A DNA stretch of 64,000 bases from Lutibacter sp. (lineage in GTDB: Bacteria; Bacteroidota; Bacteroidia; Flavobacteriales; Flavobacteriaceae). A model generated the notes under the pieces. That model searched no databases. It worked only from the letters and a program-made list of their open reading frames with translations, and was not told the origin of the DNA. A program made the translations under genes and the position numbers. Positions within the stretch are counted from its first letter, which is position 1; every line of letters starts with the position of its first letter. This document shows, piece after piece, positions 38,990 through 48,658 of this stretch. The stretch is taken from contig DAIDMK010000010.1 in assembly GCA_027449025.1 (NCBI GenBank), forward strand, positions 1 to 64,000, read 5' to 3'.

Positions 38990-40113
38990 GTTAAAATTTC
39001 TCTCAAGGCGTTTATAAAAATATCAACGTGTTTCTTTTTTACACTTAAGGGTGGCAAAATCCTCAGCAAATTTTTGTTGTTTGAGCCACCGGTAAAAATA
39101 TGTTTGTCGAATATGAGTTTTTTTCGCAATTCGCCCACTTCAAAATCAAATTCCACACCCAACATCAATCCTTTTCCTTTTACTTTTTTAATTTTTGCGA
39201 CTGTAAAAATCTCCTGAAGAAAATAGGCATAGACTTCCTCTACATTTTCCATCAACTTTTCTTTTTCCATTACATCAAGTACCGAAATACCAGCAGCACA
39301 AGCCAAATGATTACCGCCAAACGTGGTTCCTAACCTGCCGTATTTCGCTTTAATTTTATCGGCAATCAACACGCCTCCAATTGGAAATCCGTTACCCATT
39401 CCTTTTGCCAGGGTAATCATATCAGGCTGAATGTTGTGGTGCTGAAAAGCGAAAAACTTTCCGCTTCTTCCATAACCCGACTGGATTTCATCTAAAATGA
39501 AAACAACATTATTTTCATTACATTCCTTTTGGACTTCCTTAAAAAATGCCGTAGTTCCTTCATCCAAACCGCCAACGCCTTGAATTCCTTCAATAATCAC
39601 AGCAGCCACATCTCCTTTTCCTATTTCATGAATCACCAATTCAAGGTCATTTAAAGGTAGAAAGGTCACTTCTTGCTGAAGGTTTATGGGCGCGTTTATC
39701 GATAAATTGTCGGTTACAGCAACTGCCGCAGAAGTTCTCCCGTGAAAAGCATTTTTAAAAGAAATGACCCTGCTTTTTCCTGTTTCAAACGAAGCCAATT
39801 TTAAGGCATTTTCATTCGCTTCGGCACCCGAATTGCACAAAAACAAGTTGTAATTTTCACATCCAGACAATTTTCCTAATTTTTTTGCCAATTCTTGTTG
39901 GAGGGGATTGACAATTGAATTGGAATAAAAGCCAATCTTAGTTAGTTGTTCACTCAAAGATTTCACGTAATCGGGATGTGAATGGCCAATTGAAATAACC
40001 CCGTGCCCGCCGTAAAAATCTAAATATCTTGTATCGTTTTCATCCCAAACATAAACGTCTTTTGCCTTTACGGGTGTTACGTTATAGAGCGGGTAAACAT
40101 CAAATAATTCCAT
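38986..40113 (-). CDS. argD: Acetylornithine/acyl-ornithine aminotransferase
   Basis: LCNSGAEANENALKLA; ILDEIQSGYGRSGKF; TLAKGMGNGFPIG. Confidence 0.94.
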   Translation of the reverse strand: MELFDVYPLYNVTPVKAKDVYVWDENDTRYLDFYGGHGVISIGHSHPDYVKSLSEQLTKIGFYSNSIVNPLQQELAKKLGKLSGCENYNLFLCNSGAEANENALKLASFETGKSRVISFKNAFHGRTSAAVAVTDNLSINAPINLQQEVTFLPLNDLELVIHEIGKGDVAAVIIEGIQGVGGLDEGTTAFFKEVQKECNENNVVFILDEIQSGYGRSGKFFAFQHHNIQPDMITLAKGMGNGFPIGGVLIADKIKAKYGRLGTTFGGNHLACAAGISVLDVMEKEKLMENVEEVYAYFLQEIFTVAKIKKVKGKGLMLGVEFDFEVGELRKKLIFDKHIFTGGSNNKNLLRILPPLSVKKKHVDIFINALREILT

Positions 40114-40123
40114 TTTTTATGTT

Positions 40124-40918
40124 TTAAATCTGATTTATTTTTTCAAATGAAGTAATTAAACCTTTTATTAAGGCAGCGCTTAATCCTTGATGCTCCATCT
40201 CGTTTAAACCTTCAATGGTACAGCCACTTGGCGTGGTCACTTTGTCAATTTCCTTTTCGGGATGATTTCCGGATTGGATCAATAAACTCGCCGCACCCAA
40301 ACAGGTATGCATTGCTAATTCTTGCGCTTCTTTTGCATCAAAGCCTAATTGAATGGCACCTTGTGAAGTTGCCCTAATCAATCGCATCCAAAAAGCAATA
40401 CCGCTCGCACAAATTACCGTTGCCGACTGCATCAATTTTTCTTCAATGCAAAGTGTTTTCCCTGATGAATTAAAAATAGTTTTAGCCAATTCAATATTAT
40501 CTGAACCTTTTTTATTCGCGCTCAAACAGGTCATCGATTTTCCCACTGAAATAGCCGTATTTGGCATACTTCTGATAATCGCCAAATCGTTACCCAAAAT
40601 ATTTTCTACCTCCTGAATTCTTCTGCCTGTCACTGTTGAAATGATGGTGTGCTTTTTTGGATTCACAACATCTTTTATTTCATCTAAAACCGTCTGTAAC
40701 TGTTTTGGCTGAACTGCAATAATAATAATATCCGAATAACGAACTGCCTTTTTGTTTTCGGTTGTAATTTTAACATTCGGCAGTTTTTCCCAAGAACTTA
40801 GAGAAGAAATATCTCTCTTGGTCAAATACAAATTTTTAACTTTAAAATCTTTTTGGGCTAAAATTCCGATGGCTATTGAATAACCTAGATTTCCTACGCC
40901 AATAATTGCTATTTTCAT
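40124..40918 (-). CDS. proC: Pyrroline-5-carboxylate reductase
   Basis: IGVGNLGYSIA; RSMPNTAISVGKS; TTPSGCTIEGLNEME. Confidence 0.95.
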   Translation of the reverse strand: MKIAIIGVGNLGYSIAIGILAQKDFKVKNLYLTKRDISSLSSWEKLPNVKITTENKKAVRYSDIIIIAVQPKQLQTVLDEIKDVVNPKKHTIISTVTGRRIQEVENILGNDLAIIRSMPNTAISVGKSMTCLSANKKGSDNIELAKTIFNSSGKTLCIEEKLMQSATVICASGIAFWMRLIRATSQGAIQLGFDAKEAQELAMHTCLGAASLLIQSGNHPEKEIDKVTTPSGCTIEGLNEMEHQGLSAALIKGLITSFEKINQI

Positions 40919-41017
40919 TTGTTCAGTTTTATTTGTTTAATTCGGTCAAATGTGTTCGCAAAGCATGATTCATCTTGGTAAAAAAATTATTCTTTGCTCG
41001 GTTCATTTCTCTATATT

Positions 41018-41995
41018 TTAAAATGCGGATGCTTTTAAGTTCAACCCTTCCGATTCATTCAATCCAAGCATTAAATTCATATTTTGAATGGCCTGTCCGG
41101 AAGCTCCTTTTACTAAATTATCGATTACCGAAGTAATTAACAAAGTATTTTTATGCTTTTCCAAATGAATAAAACAATTGTTGGTATTTACCACTTGTTT
41201 TAAATGAATAGGCGCTTTTGAAATATGGGTAAAAGGTGACTCTTTATAGAAATCTTCATACCATTCAAAAGCCTTTTCAATGGTACCATCAAACTTTAAA
41301 TATATGGAGGCAAAAATTCCCCTGCTGAAATTTCCCCTGTTTGGAATTAAAAATAATTCCTCAGAAAAATTTGGCTGTAATTTTATCAAGCATTCTCCAA
41401 TCTCACCCAAATGCTGGTGTGTAAAGGCTTTGTAAATCGAAAAATTATTGTCCCTCCAACTAAAATGTGTTGTTTCGCTAGGTGAAACTCCTGCCCCTGT
41501 TGAACCAGTTGTCGCATTGATATGAACAGAATTATTTACCATATTTTGCTTAGCCAAAGGCAGTAGTGCCAATTGAATGGCCGTTGCAAAACAGCCCGGA
41601 TTTGCAATATAATTGGCCGATTTAATCTTGTTCTTTTGAAGCTCTGGGAGTCCGTAAACAAATTCATATCCCTGAAACACAGCATCATTCTTCAGCCTAA
41701 AATCGTTGCTTAAATCGATAATTTTGGTGTATTTGGAAAATTTATACTGTTCCAAGAACTTTTTTGAATTTCCGTGACCCAAACATAAAAACAAGACATC
41801 AACATGCTGATTTACCTTATCCGTAAATTTCAAATCAATTTGCCCCAATAAATCTTGATGAACCGCATAAACTTCATTGCCAGCATTTGAAGTGCTGTAC
41901 ACAAAATCCAGTTCCACCTCGGAGTGGTTTATCAACAACCTAATCAGTTCCCCTGCAGTATAACCAGTGCCACCAACAATTCCTATTTTAATCAT
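41018..41995 (-). CDS. argC: N-acetyl-gamma-glutamyl-phosphate reductase
   Basis: GIVGGTGYTAGELIRLL; NPGCFATAIQLALLPL. Confidence 0.96.
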   Translation of the reverse strand: MIKIGIVGGTGYTAGELIRLLINHSEVELDFVYSTSNAGNEVYAVHQDLLGQIDLKFTDKVNQHVDVLFLCLGHGNSKKFLEQYKFSKYTKIIDLSNDFRLKNDAVFQGYEFVYGLPELQKNKIKSANYIANPGCFATAIQLALLPLAKQNMVNNSVHINATTGSTGAGVSPSETTHFSWRDNNFSIYKAFTHQHLGEIGECLIKLQPNFSEELFLIPNRGNFSRGIFASIYLKFDGTIEKAFEWYEDFYKESPFTHISKAPIHLKQVVNTNNCFIHLEKHKNTLLITSVIDNLVKGASGQAIQNMNLMLGLNESEGLNLKASAF

Positions 41996-43179
41996 AATTC
42001 TGAATTTACACTGTGATAAATTTTTGTAGCATTGCCCACTATTTTAATAAAGCCTTTTGCTTCATCCGCAGTCCAGTCTTTATTGGTTTCTCCATAAACC
42101 CCAAATTTCGATTTCATTAAATCATGTTTGGACTCAATACCATTGATATTGAAATGATAAGGTTTTAAAGTTACAAAAACTTCTCCAGAAACCGTTTGTT
42201 GTGAATCGGTTAAAAAAGCTTCTATATTTCGCATAACAGGATCAAAATATTGACCTTCATGCAACAACATTCCGTACCAATTACCCAATTGTTCTTTCCA
42301 ATATTGCTGCCATTTAGACAACACATGTTTTTCCAAGGTATGATGCGCTTTTATGGTGATTAAAGCAGCAGCGGCTTCAAAACCAACCCTTCCCTTAATT
42401 CCGATAATGGTATCACCTACGTGAATGTCCCGTCCAATGGCGTATTTTGAAGCGATGGCTTCTAATTTTAAAATGTTATTTACAGGCGAATCAAATTCAT
42501 TGTTAAATCCAACCAATTCTCCCTTTTCAAAATGAAGTATCACTTCACTAGGTTCCGTTTTTTCCAATTGGCTCGGGTAAGCACTCTCTGGCAATGCTTT
42601 GTGTGAAGTTAAAGTTTCAACACCGCCAACACTGGTTCCCCAAATTCCTTTATTGATGGAATACTTCGCCTTTTCCCAAGTATAATCAACGCCTTGATTT
42701 TTCAGGAATTCTATTTCTTCTTGTCGCGATAATTTTAAATCTCTTATAGGCGTAATAATTTCAATTTCAGGTGCCAAAATTTGAAAAATCATATCAAATC
42801 GCACCTGATCATTGCCCGCTCCTGTACTTCCGTGCGCCACATATTTCGCTCCAATCTGCTTTGCGTATTTCACCACTTCAATGGCCTGAAAAACCCTTTC
42901 AGCACTAACAGAAAGCGGATAGGTATTGTTTTTAAGAACATTTCCAAAAACCATATACTTGATGGCTTTTTCGTAAAATTCCTCCAGAATATTTTTATTG
43001 GCATGGGAAAACACACCCAATTCATATGCGCGTTTTTCGACGGATAACAACTCGTTTTCCGAAAATCCGCCTGTATTTACAAGTACGCTGTGCACTTCTA
43101 AATGCAATTCATTTTTTAAATATTTTACGCAAAAGGAAGTGTCTAAACCTCCGCTATATGCCAATACTACTTTTTCCAT
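41992..43179 (-). CDS. argG: Argininosuccinate synthase
   Basis: VVLAYSGGLDTSFCVKYL; AHGSTGAGNDQVRF. Confidence 0.97.
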   Translation of the reverse strand: MEKVVLAYSGGLDTSFCVKYLKNELHLEVHSVLVNTGGFSENELLSVEKRAYELGVFSHANKNILEEFYEKAIKYMVFGNVLKNNTYPLSVSAERVFQAIEVVKYAKQIGAKYVAHGSTGAGNDQVRFDMIFQILAPEIEIITPIRDLKLSRQEEIEFLKNQGVDYTWEKAKYSINKGIWGTSVGGVETLTSHKALPESAYPSQLEKTEPSEVILHFEKGELVGFNNEFDSPVNNILKLEAIASKYAIGRDIHVGDTIIGIKGRVGFEAAAALITIKAHHTLEKHVLSKWQQYWKEQLGNWYGMLLHEGQYFDPVMRNIEAFLTDSQQTVSGEVFVTLKPYHFNINGIESKHDLMKSKFGVYGETNKDWTADEAKGFIKIVGNATKIYHSVNSEL

Positions 43180-43322
43180 GATATTCTATTTTATTGTATT
43201 TGGTGTCTCGTGTTTTTAACTGTAATCCTATTCCCATCCCCTATCGCGGTAAGCAGGCTCTTTCAAAAGAAAGGGTTGAAATAAAAAGATGTCTAAAACA
43301 CAAAACTTTTAACTTTTGGAAC

Positions 43323-43342
43323 GGACAAGTCGCGACTTGTCC
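43323..43342. repeat. Perfect 20-bp palindrome GGACAAGTCGCGACTTGTCC, member of a dispersed repeat
   Basis: Related copies cggacaggtcgcgac at 46341 and 46367. Confidence 0.85.
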
Positions 43343-43504
43343 CTACTATTTTTTTAACATTTAACCTTTACGTCCTTATTTTGTCATTCCGAGGTACGAG
43401 GAATCATATCATGTTAAGCTATTTAATTTGATTCTTCCTTTGTCGGACACGAGCGATAGCGAACAGGCAAAGCAATGACAAATATCCCCTTAACCTTTTT
43501 AATT

Positions 43505-43527
43505 CCCCCTTCGGGGGTTAGGGGGCT
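43505..43527 (-). repeat. Stop-codon-adjacent repeat AGCCCCCTAACCCCCGAAGGGGG (GNAT copy)
   Basis: Plus strand cccccttcgggggttagggggct; directly follows the TAA at 43528-43530. Confidence 0.8.
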
Positions 43528-44142
43528 TTATATTTTTTTTTTTAGAAACAATGCTTGTTTAATTTTTTTTAATCTGCTTAACACTTTAGAATTATACTTA
43601 TGCTGTTTGATGTTTTTCTCATGATTTGGGTCATATAACATTCCGGTGCACAAGCACATTTTACGATTGGTTCTTGTTAGGATATCAAAATTCTTACAAG
43701 TTCTGCAGCCATTCCAAAAATCTTCATCTGTAGTTAATTCGGAAAATGTAACTGGCTGATAGCCCAATTCATAATTAATCTTCATCACGGCAAGTCCAGT
43801 GGTGATTCCAAAAATTTTCGCTTTTGGATACAATCCTTTCGAATGTTCTAAAATTCTTTTCTTAATTTCTTTTGCCAAGCCCTGATTTCTAAAATCTGGA
43901 TGAACAATGAGCCCTGAATTCACAACAAATTCATTATTACTCCATACTTCAATATAGCAAAAACCTGCAAATTCATTATTATGGGTAGCAATTACGGCGT
44001 GGCCCGTGCTGATTTTTTTGGTGATATATTCCGGAGTTCTCTCCGCAATACCGGTACCTCTGACTTTCGCGGATTCTTTGATGGTTTCACAAATTAATTC
44101 GGCATATTTAATATGCGATTCATTAGCGATGACAACTTTCAT
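43528..44142 (-). CDS. GNAT N-acetyltransferase, candidate N-acylglutamate synthase
   Basis: GNAT fold (LIVHPDFRNQGLAKEIKKRILE); first gene of the arginine supercluster; Cys-rich CRTCKNF…KMCLCTG. Confidence 0.8.
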   Translation of the reverse strand: MKVVIANESHIKYAELICETIKESAKVRGTGIAERTPEYITKKISTGHAVIATHNNEFAGFCYIEVWSNNEFVVNSGLIVHPDFRNQGLAKEIKKRILEHSKGLYPKAKIFGITTGLAVMKINYELGYQPVTFSELTTDEDFWNGCRTCKNFDILTRTNRKMCLCTGMLYDPNHEKNIKQHKYNSKVLSRLKKIKQALFLKKKI

Positions 44143-44221
44143 TGGCTTAATTGTTAAATTTAGGGTTGAAATATTCTGTTTTTCTAAAGGGGGAAAACGA
44201 ACGCATCATTTTCAAATAAAA

Positions 44222-44266
44222 TTATGCCCTCAAGGGGCGAATACGGGAAATAACACGAACTGGCAT
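44222..44266 (-). CDS. Putative Arg-rich leader peptide MPVRVISRIRPLRA
   Basis: Complete ORF with 4 Arg in 14 codons, about 80 nt upstream of the first gene of the arginine supercluster. Confidence 0.4.
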   Translation of the reverse strand: MPVRVISRIRPLRA

Positions 44267-44603
44267 TCTTTCTGAAAATGAAAAAATCAGGTTTAAAAAT
44301 GGTGTTATGTTAAAAAAGTTTTGCAAAATGTAACTAGGTAAATGAAAATTAATAACTGCTTTTTATAGATAGAATTAGCGCATACGGCGACGTAAGTCGG
44401 GATGGCGACTGGGAATTCTGGCAGTTATATTTGAATTGTATATTTTCATCGGTGCAATATTAAATAAAAAATGAACACAAACAGAAACTTGTTATATAAT
44501 TAACAAAAATTTAGAATGAACTGTTCAAATTTAACAAGTTGACAATTTTAAGCGGACTGTTTGTCTAAATAAACTAATGTTGTTTAATAAAAAGAATTTA
44601 TTT

Positions 44604-44709
44604 TTAACCGCAAAGGTCGCAAAGTGTTTTCGCTAGGAATACAGAGTGCTTCTTTATAAACCTTTGCATTTCGCGAGCATTGCGCCTACTTTTCGAGCTT
44701 TGCGGTTAA
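44604..44709. repeat. Element of about 106 bp bounded by 12-bp inverted repeats TTAACCGCAAAG/CTTTGCGGTTAA
   Basis: Ends at 44604 and 44709. Confidence 0.75.
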
Positions 44710-44739
44710 ATGATTTTTTGCTGGCATCAGCCAAATGAC

Positions 44740-46215
44740 TTAAATAATTTTGGTCATCGCGGTCATAGATTCACGCAAATCATAACCAACCAATTCAATT
44801 GGATGAAACCTGATGGCCTCATTGATTTCAATCAATTCCTTGTTGTCAACAGCATTGTCTTTTCCTTCGCCATATTTTTTACCAATCACGTCGGTATCAA
44901 TTTTCTTCATAAAATCGGCCAATAAAGGTTTGCAGGCATGGTCAAATAAATAGCAACCATATTCTGCCGTATCTGAAATAATTCTGTTCATTTCAAACAA
45001 TTTTTTGCGCGCAATGGTATTGGCAATTAAGGGGGTTTCATGAAGTGATTCGTAATAGGCAGAATCTTCTTTAATACCGGATTCTGTCATTGTCTCAAAG
45101 GCCAATTCAACACCCGATTTTACAAAAGCCACCATTAAAACGGCATTGTCAAAAAATTCCTGTTCTGCAATTTTCATAGAACCTGCAGCTGTTTTTTCAA
45201 AGGCAGTTTCACCTGTTGCCGCTCTCCAACTCAATAAGTTTTTATCATCATTTGCCCAATCTTCCATCATTGTTTTAGAAAATTCGCCGCTCATAATATC
45301 GTCCATATGTTTTTGGAACAAAGGGCGCATAATTTCTTTTAATTCTTCAGAAAGTTTAAACGCTTTAACTTTAGCTGGATTAGACAAGCGATCCATCATA
45401 TTGGTGATACCACCATATTTCAAAGCTTCGGTAATCACTTCCCAGCCGTATTGAATCAGTTTTGAAGCATAACTCGGTTCAATTCCTTTTTCTGTCATTT
45501 TATTAAAGGACAAAATAGAACCCGTTTGTAACAAACCACATAAAATAGTCTGTTCCCCCATTAAATCCGATTTTACCTCGGCAACAAATGAAGAATGCAA
45601 CACCCCTGCTTTATGTCCGCCCGTAGCCGCACAATACGCTTTTGCATATTCAAAACCATCTCCGTTTGGGTCATTTTCAGGATGCACCGCAATCAATGTT
45701 GGTACCCCAAATCCACGCTTATATTCTTCTCGAACTTCAGAACCTGGCGATTTTGGTGCCACCATAATTACCGTAATATCTTTACGGATTTGCATTCCTT
45801 CTTCCACAATATTGAATCCGTGGGAATAAGAAAGTATGGATCCTTTTTTCATTAAAGGCATGATTGCAGAAACCACGCTTGTATGCTGTTTGTCTGGTGT
45901 TAAGTTGATGACCAAATCGGCTGTAGGAATCATTTCTTGATAAGTTCCAACCTTAAATTTGTTCTCCACCGTATTTTTATAGGACTGACGTTGTTCTTTA
46001 ATTGCTTCTGGGCGCAAAGTATATGAAACATCCAATCCGGAATCTCTCATGTTCAATCCTTGGTTTAAGCCCTGAGCACCACAACCAACGATTACAATTT
46101 TTTTACCTTCCAGTTTTTTTACGCCATCTTCAAATTCTGAAGAATCCATAAATTCACAAATTCCCAGTTGTTGTAATTGTAAACGTAATGGTAATGTGTT
46201 AAAATAATTTGTCAT
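44740..46215 (-). CDS. ilvC: Ketol-acid reductoisomerase, long class II form
   Basis: [27 protein letters not shown]; 491 aa. Confidence 0.96.
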   Translation of the reverse strand: MTNYFNTLPLRLQLQQLGICEFMDSSEFEDGVKKLEGKKIVIVGCGAQGLNQGLNMRDSGLDVSYTLRPEAIKEQRQSYKNTVENKFKVGTYQEMIPTADLVINLTPDKQHTSVVSAIMPLMKKGSILSYSHGFNIVEEGMQIRKDITVIMVAPKSPGSEVREEYKRGFGVPTLIAVHPENDPNGDGFEYAKAYCAATGGHKAGVLHSSFVAEVKSDLMGEQTILCGLLQTGSILSFNKMTEKGIEPSYASKLIQYGWEVITEALKYGGITNMMDRLSNPAKVKAFKLSEELKEIMRPLFQKHMDDIMSGEFSKTMMEDWANDDKNLLSWRAATGETAFEKTAAGSMKIAEQEFFDNAVLMVAFVKSGVELAFETMTESGIKEDSAYYESLHETPLIANTIARKKLFEMNRIISDTAEYGCYLFDHACKPLLADFMKKIDTDVIGKKYGEGKDNAVDNKELIEINEAIRFHPIELVGYDLRESMTAMTKII

Positions 46216-46340
46216 TGTTATCTTTTTTATTTTTTGAATTGTTTATTTGTGTGTATTAAATTTTGATTTATGGTTTGAAGAAAAACACACCCCAAACCCT
46301 CTTATGAGGGAAATTTCTTACAAACTTTTATCCTTTTAAA

Positions 46341-46390
46341 CGGACAGGTCGCGACATAATTATGAACGGACAGGTCGCGACCTCTCCCTA
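46341..46390. repeat. Two copies of the cggacaggtcgcgac repeat abutting the ilvN stop codon
   Basis: 46341-46355 and 46367-46381; ilvN TAG is at 46388-46390. Confidence 0.75.
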
Positions 46391-46918
46391 CGAGCCAGGG
46401 GCTATTTCTTCCAACACGTCTGATATTGCCATTCTAGGCCTTGAAATCGCGATACGCCCGGAACGAACAAATTGCAATAATTTATAAGGCTTTAATTTTT
46501 GATACATATTGTCTATATCTTCTTTCAAACCTGAAGCCTCAATTACAAAATAGCGCTCTGTAATTGCAATGACGTGCGCTCTTCTGAATTTTAATTTATT
46601 TTGAATATTTTCATCATATAAATATTCCGACGAAATTTTAAACAATGCCGTTTCGTGATAAATAATTTCGTCTTCCGTATGAAAAAAAGCACCAATCACT
46701 TCAATTTGCTTTTCCAACTGAAGCACAACTTTCTTAATCAGTATTTCTGGCACAATCACCACAAATGTAAATCTGTGTACATTCTCAATTTCCGATTCGG
46801 AAACGGCCATGCTTTCAATATTGATATGGCGTTTTAAAAATATTGCAGACAATCTATTCAATATTCCTATATTATTTTCGGTATAAACCGATACTGTAAA
46901 AACTTTTTTTTCTTCCAT
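46388..46918 (-). CDS. ilvN: Acetolactate synthase small subunit
   Basis: ACT domain VSVYTENNIGILNRLSAIFLKRHINIESMAV. Confidence 0.94.
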   Translation of the reverse strand: MEEKKVFTVSVYTENNIGILNRLSAIFLKRHINIESMAVSESEIENVHRFTFVVIVPEILIKKVVLQLEKQIEVIGAFFHTEDEIIYHETALFKISSEYLYDENIQNKLKFRRAHVIAITERYFVIEASGLKEDIDNMYQKLKPYKLLQFVRSGRIAISRPRMAISDVLEEIAPGS

Positions 46919-46920
46919 AA

Positions 46921-48654
46921 TTAAGTCAATCTAATATCTGAAACGCTTGCCCCTGAAGGTATCATAGGGAATACATTACTTTCCGGTTCAATAACAACTT
47001 CCAAAAAATAAGCCTCTTTTGAATCTGTCATTTTTTTGATGGCATCAGCCAAATCTTCACGTTTAGAAACCCTGTTTGATGCTATTCCGTATCCTTCGGA
47101 AATTTTTACAAAATCGGGGTTAGTCATCACTGTTGCAGCATAACGACGGTCGAAAAATAATTCTTGCCATTGTCTTACCATTCCTAAAAAGCTATTATTT
47201 AACACCACAATTTTAACTGCAACTTTGGTTTGAAGTATGGTTCCCAATTCCTGAATGGTCATTTGATAACCGCCATCGCCAATAATGGCAATAACTTCAC
47301 GATCTGGTGCTCCCATTTTTGCGCCTATAGCTGCAGGCAAGCCAAACCCCATAGTTCCCAATCCACCAGAGGTAACATTGCTTCTGGTTTTGTTGAATTT
47401 CGCATAACGCCAGGCAATCATTTGGTGCTGGCCAACATCGGACACAATTACTGCGTCGCCTTTGGTTTCTTTATTGATTTCTACTAAAACTTCACTCATT
47501 GTCAAGCCTTCTTTGGCAGGATTTAATTGATCGTTAATCACTATTTCCTTTTCAATTTCATACAATTTATGAAATTCTTTCATCCATTCCTGATGATTTC
47601 CTTTGTTCACAAATTGCATAATTTTGACCAAAGTTTCTTTTACAGTACCCAAAACGGCCACATCTGTTTTCACATTTTTATCAACTTCGGCAGGGTCAAT
47701 TTCAAAATGAATAATTTTTGCCTGTTTGGCATAGGAATTTAAATTTCCGGTAACGCGGTCATCAAAACGCATTCCAATGGCTATCAACACATCGCATTGG
47801 TTTGTCAGTACGTTAGGTGCATAATTCCCGTGCATCCCAACCATACCCACATGCAAAGGATGGTCTGTTTCCAAGGCCGACAAGCCCAAGCCTGTACAGG
47901 CTGAAGGAATTCCGGTTTTTTCAATAAAATTTCTAAATTCATTTTCCGCAGTACCAAGAATCACCCCTTGACCCCAAACAATCAATGGTTTTTTAGCTTG
48001 GTTTATTAAAGCTGCAGCTTCCTTTACTTTTTCTATTTCCAATGTTGGAATCGCCTTGTAGCTTCTTACCTTTTCGCATTTTTTATATGAAAATTCCAGC
48101 TCGCCAAATTGTGCATCTTTTGTAATGTCAATCAATACAGGTCCTGGGCGACCTGATTTTGCAATATAAAATGCTTTCGCAAAAACTTCGGGAATTTCAC
48201 TGGCCTTGGTAATTTGATAATTCCATTTTGTCACTGGCGTAGAAATTCCGATAATGTCGGTTTCCTGAAATGCATCGGAACCCAATAAATGAGAACCTAC
48301 TTGTCCTGTGATACAAACCAAAGGCGTTGAATCAATTTGTGCATCGGCAATTCCGGTCACCAAATTGGTTGCGCCAGGACCAGAAGTTGCAAAAACAACC
48401 CCAACTTTTCCTGAGACACGTGCAAAGCCTTGTGCCGAATGGATGGCGCCTTGTTCATGGCGCGACAGTACATGATGAAACTGCGCTCGGTATTTGTACA
48501 ATTCATCATAAACCGGCATAATGGCACCTCCAGGATAGCCATAAGCCAATGTTGAACCTTCTTCCAACAAGCATTTGATTACCGCTTCAGCACCTGTCAT
48601 CTTCACCGACTTCACCGCTGTTTTTTCTTGAACTTCTTTCTTTAATGTTTCCAT
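46921..48654 (-). CDS. ilvB: Acetolactate synthase large subunit
   Basis: YGYPGGAIMPVYDEL; RHEQGAIHSAQGFAR; ThPP site GDGGYQMT. Confidence 0.97.
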   Translation of the reverse strand: METLKKEVQEKTAVKSVKMTGAEAVIKCLLEEGSTLAYGYPGGAIMPVYDELYKYRAQFHHVLSRHEQGAIHSAQGFARVSGKVGVVFATSGPGATNLVTGIADAQIDSTPLVCITGQVGSHLLGSDAFQETDIIGISTPVTKWNYQITKASEIPEVFAKAFYIAKSGRPGPVLIDITKDAQFGELEFSYKKCEKVRSYKAIPTLEIEKVKEAAALINQAKKPLIVWGQGVILGTAENEFRNFIEKTGIPSACTGLGLSALETDHPLHVGMVGMHGNYAPNVLTNQCDVLIAIGMRFDDRVTGNLNSYAKQAKIIHFEIDPAEVDKNVKTDVAVLGTVKETLVKIMQFVNKGNHQEWMKEFHKLYEIEKEIVINDQLNPAKEGLTMSEVLVEINKETKGDAVIVSDVGQHQMIAWRYAKFNKTRSNVTSGGLGTMGFGLPAAIGAKMGAPDREVIAIIGDGGYQMTIQELGTILQTKVAVKIVVLNNSFLGMVRQWQELFFDRRYAATVMTNPDFVKISEGYGIASNRVSKREDLADAIKKMTDSKEAYFLEVVIEPESNVFPMIPSGASVSDIRLT

Positions 48655-48658
48655 TCCT

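Noticed and set aside
44006-44275. 89-aa plus-strand ORF over the GNAT start
   Set aside because: Antisense to the GNAT N-terminus and to the Arg-rich leader; no motif.
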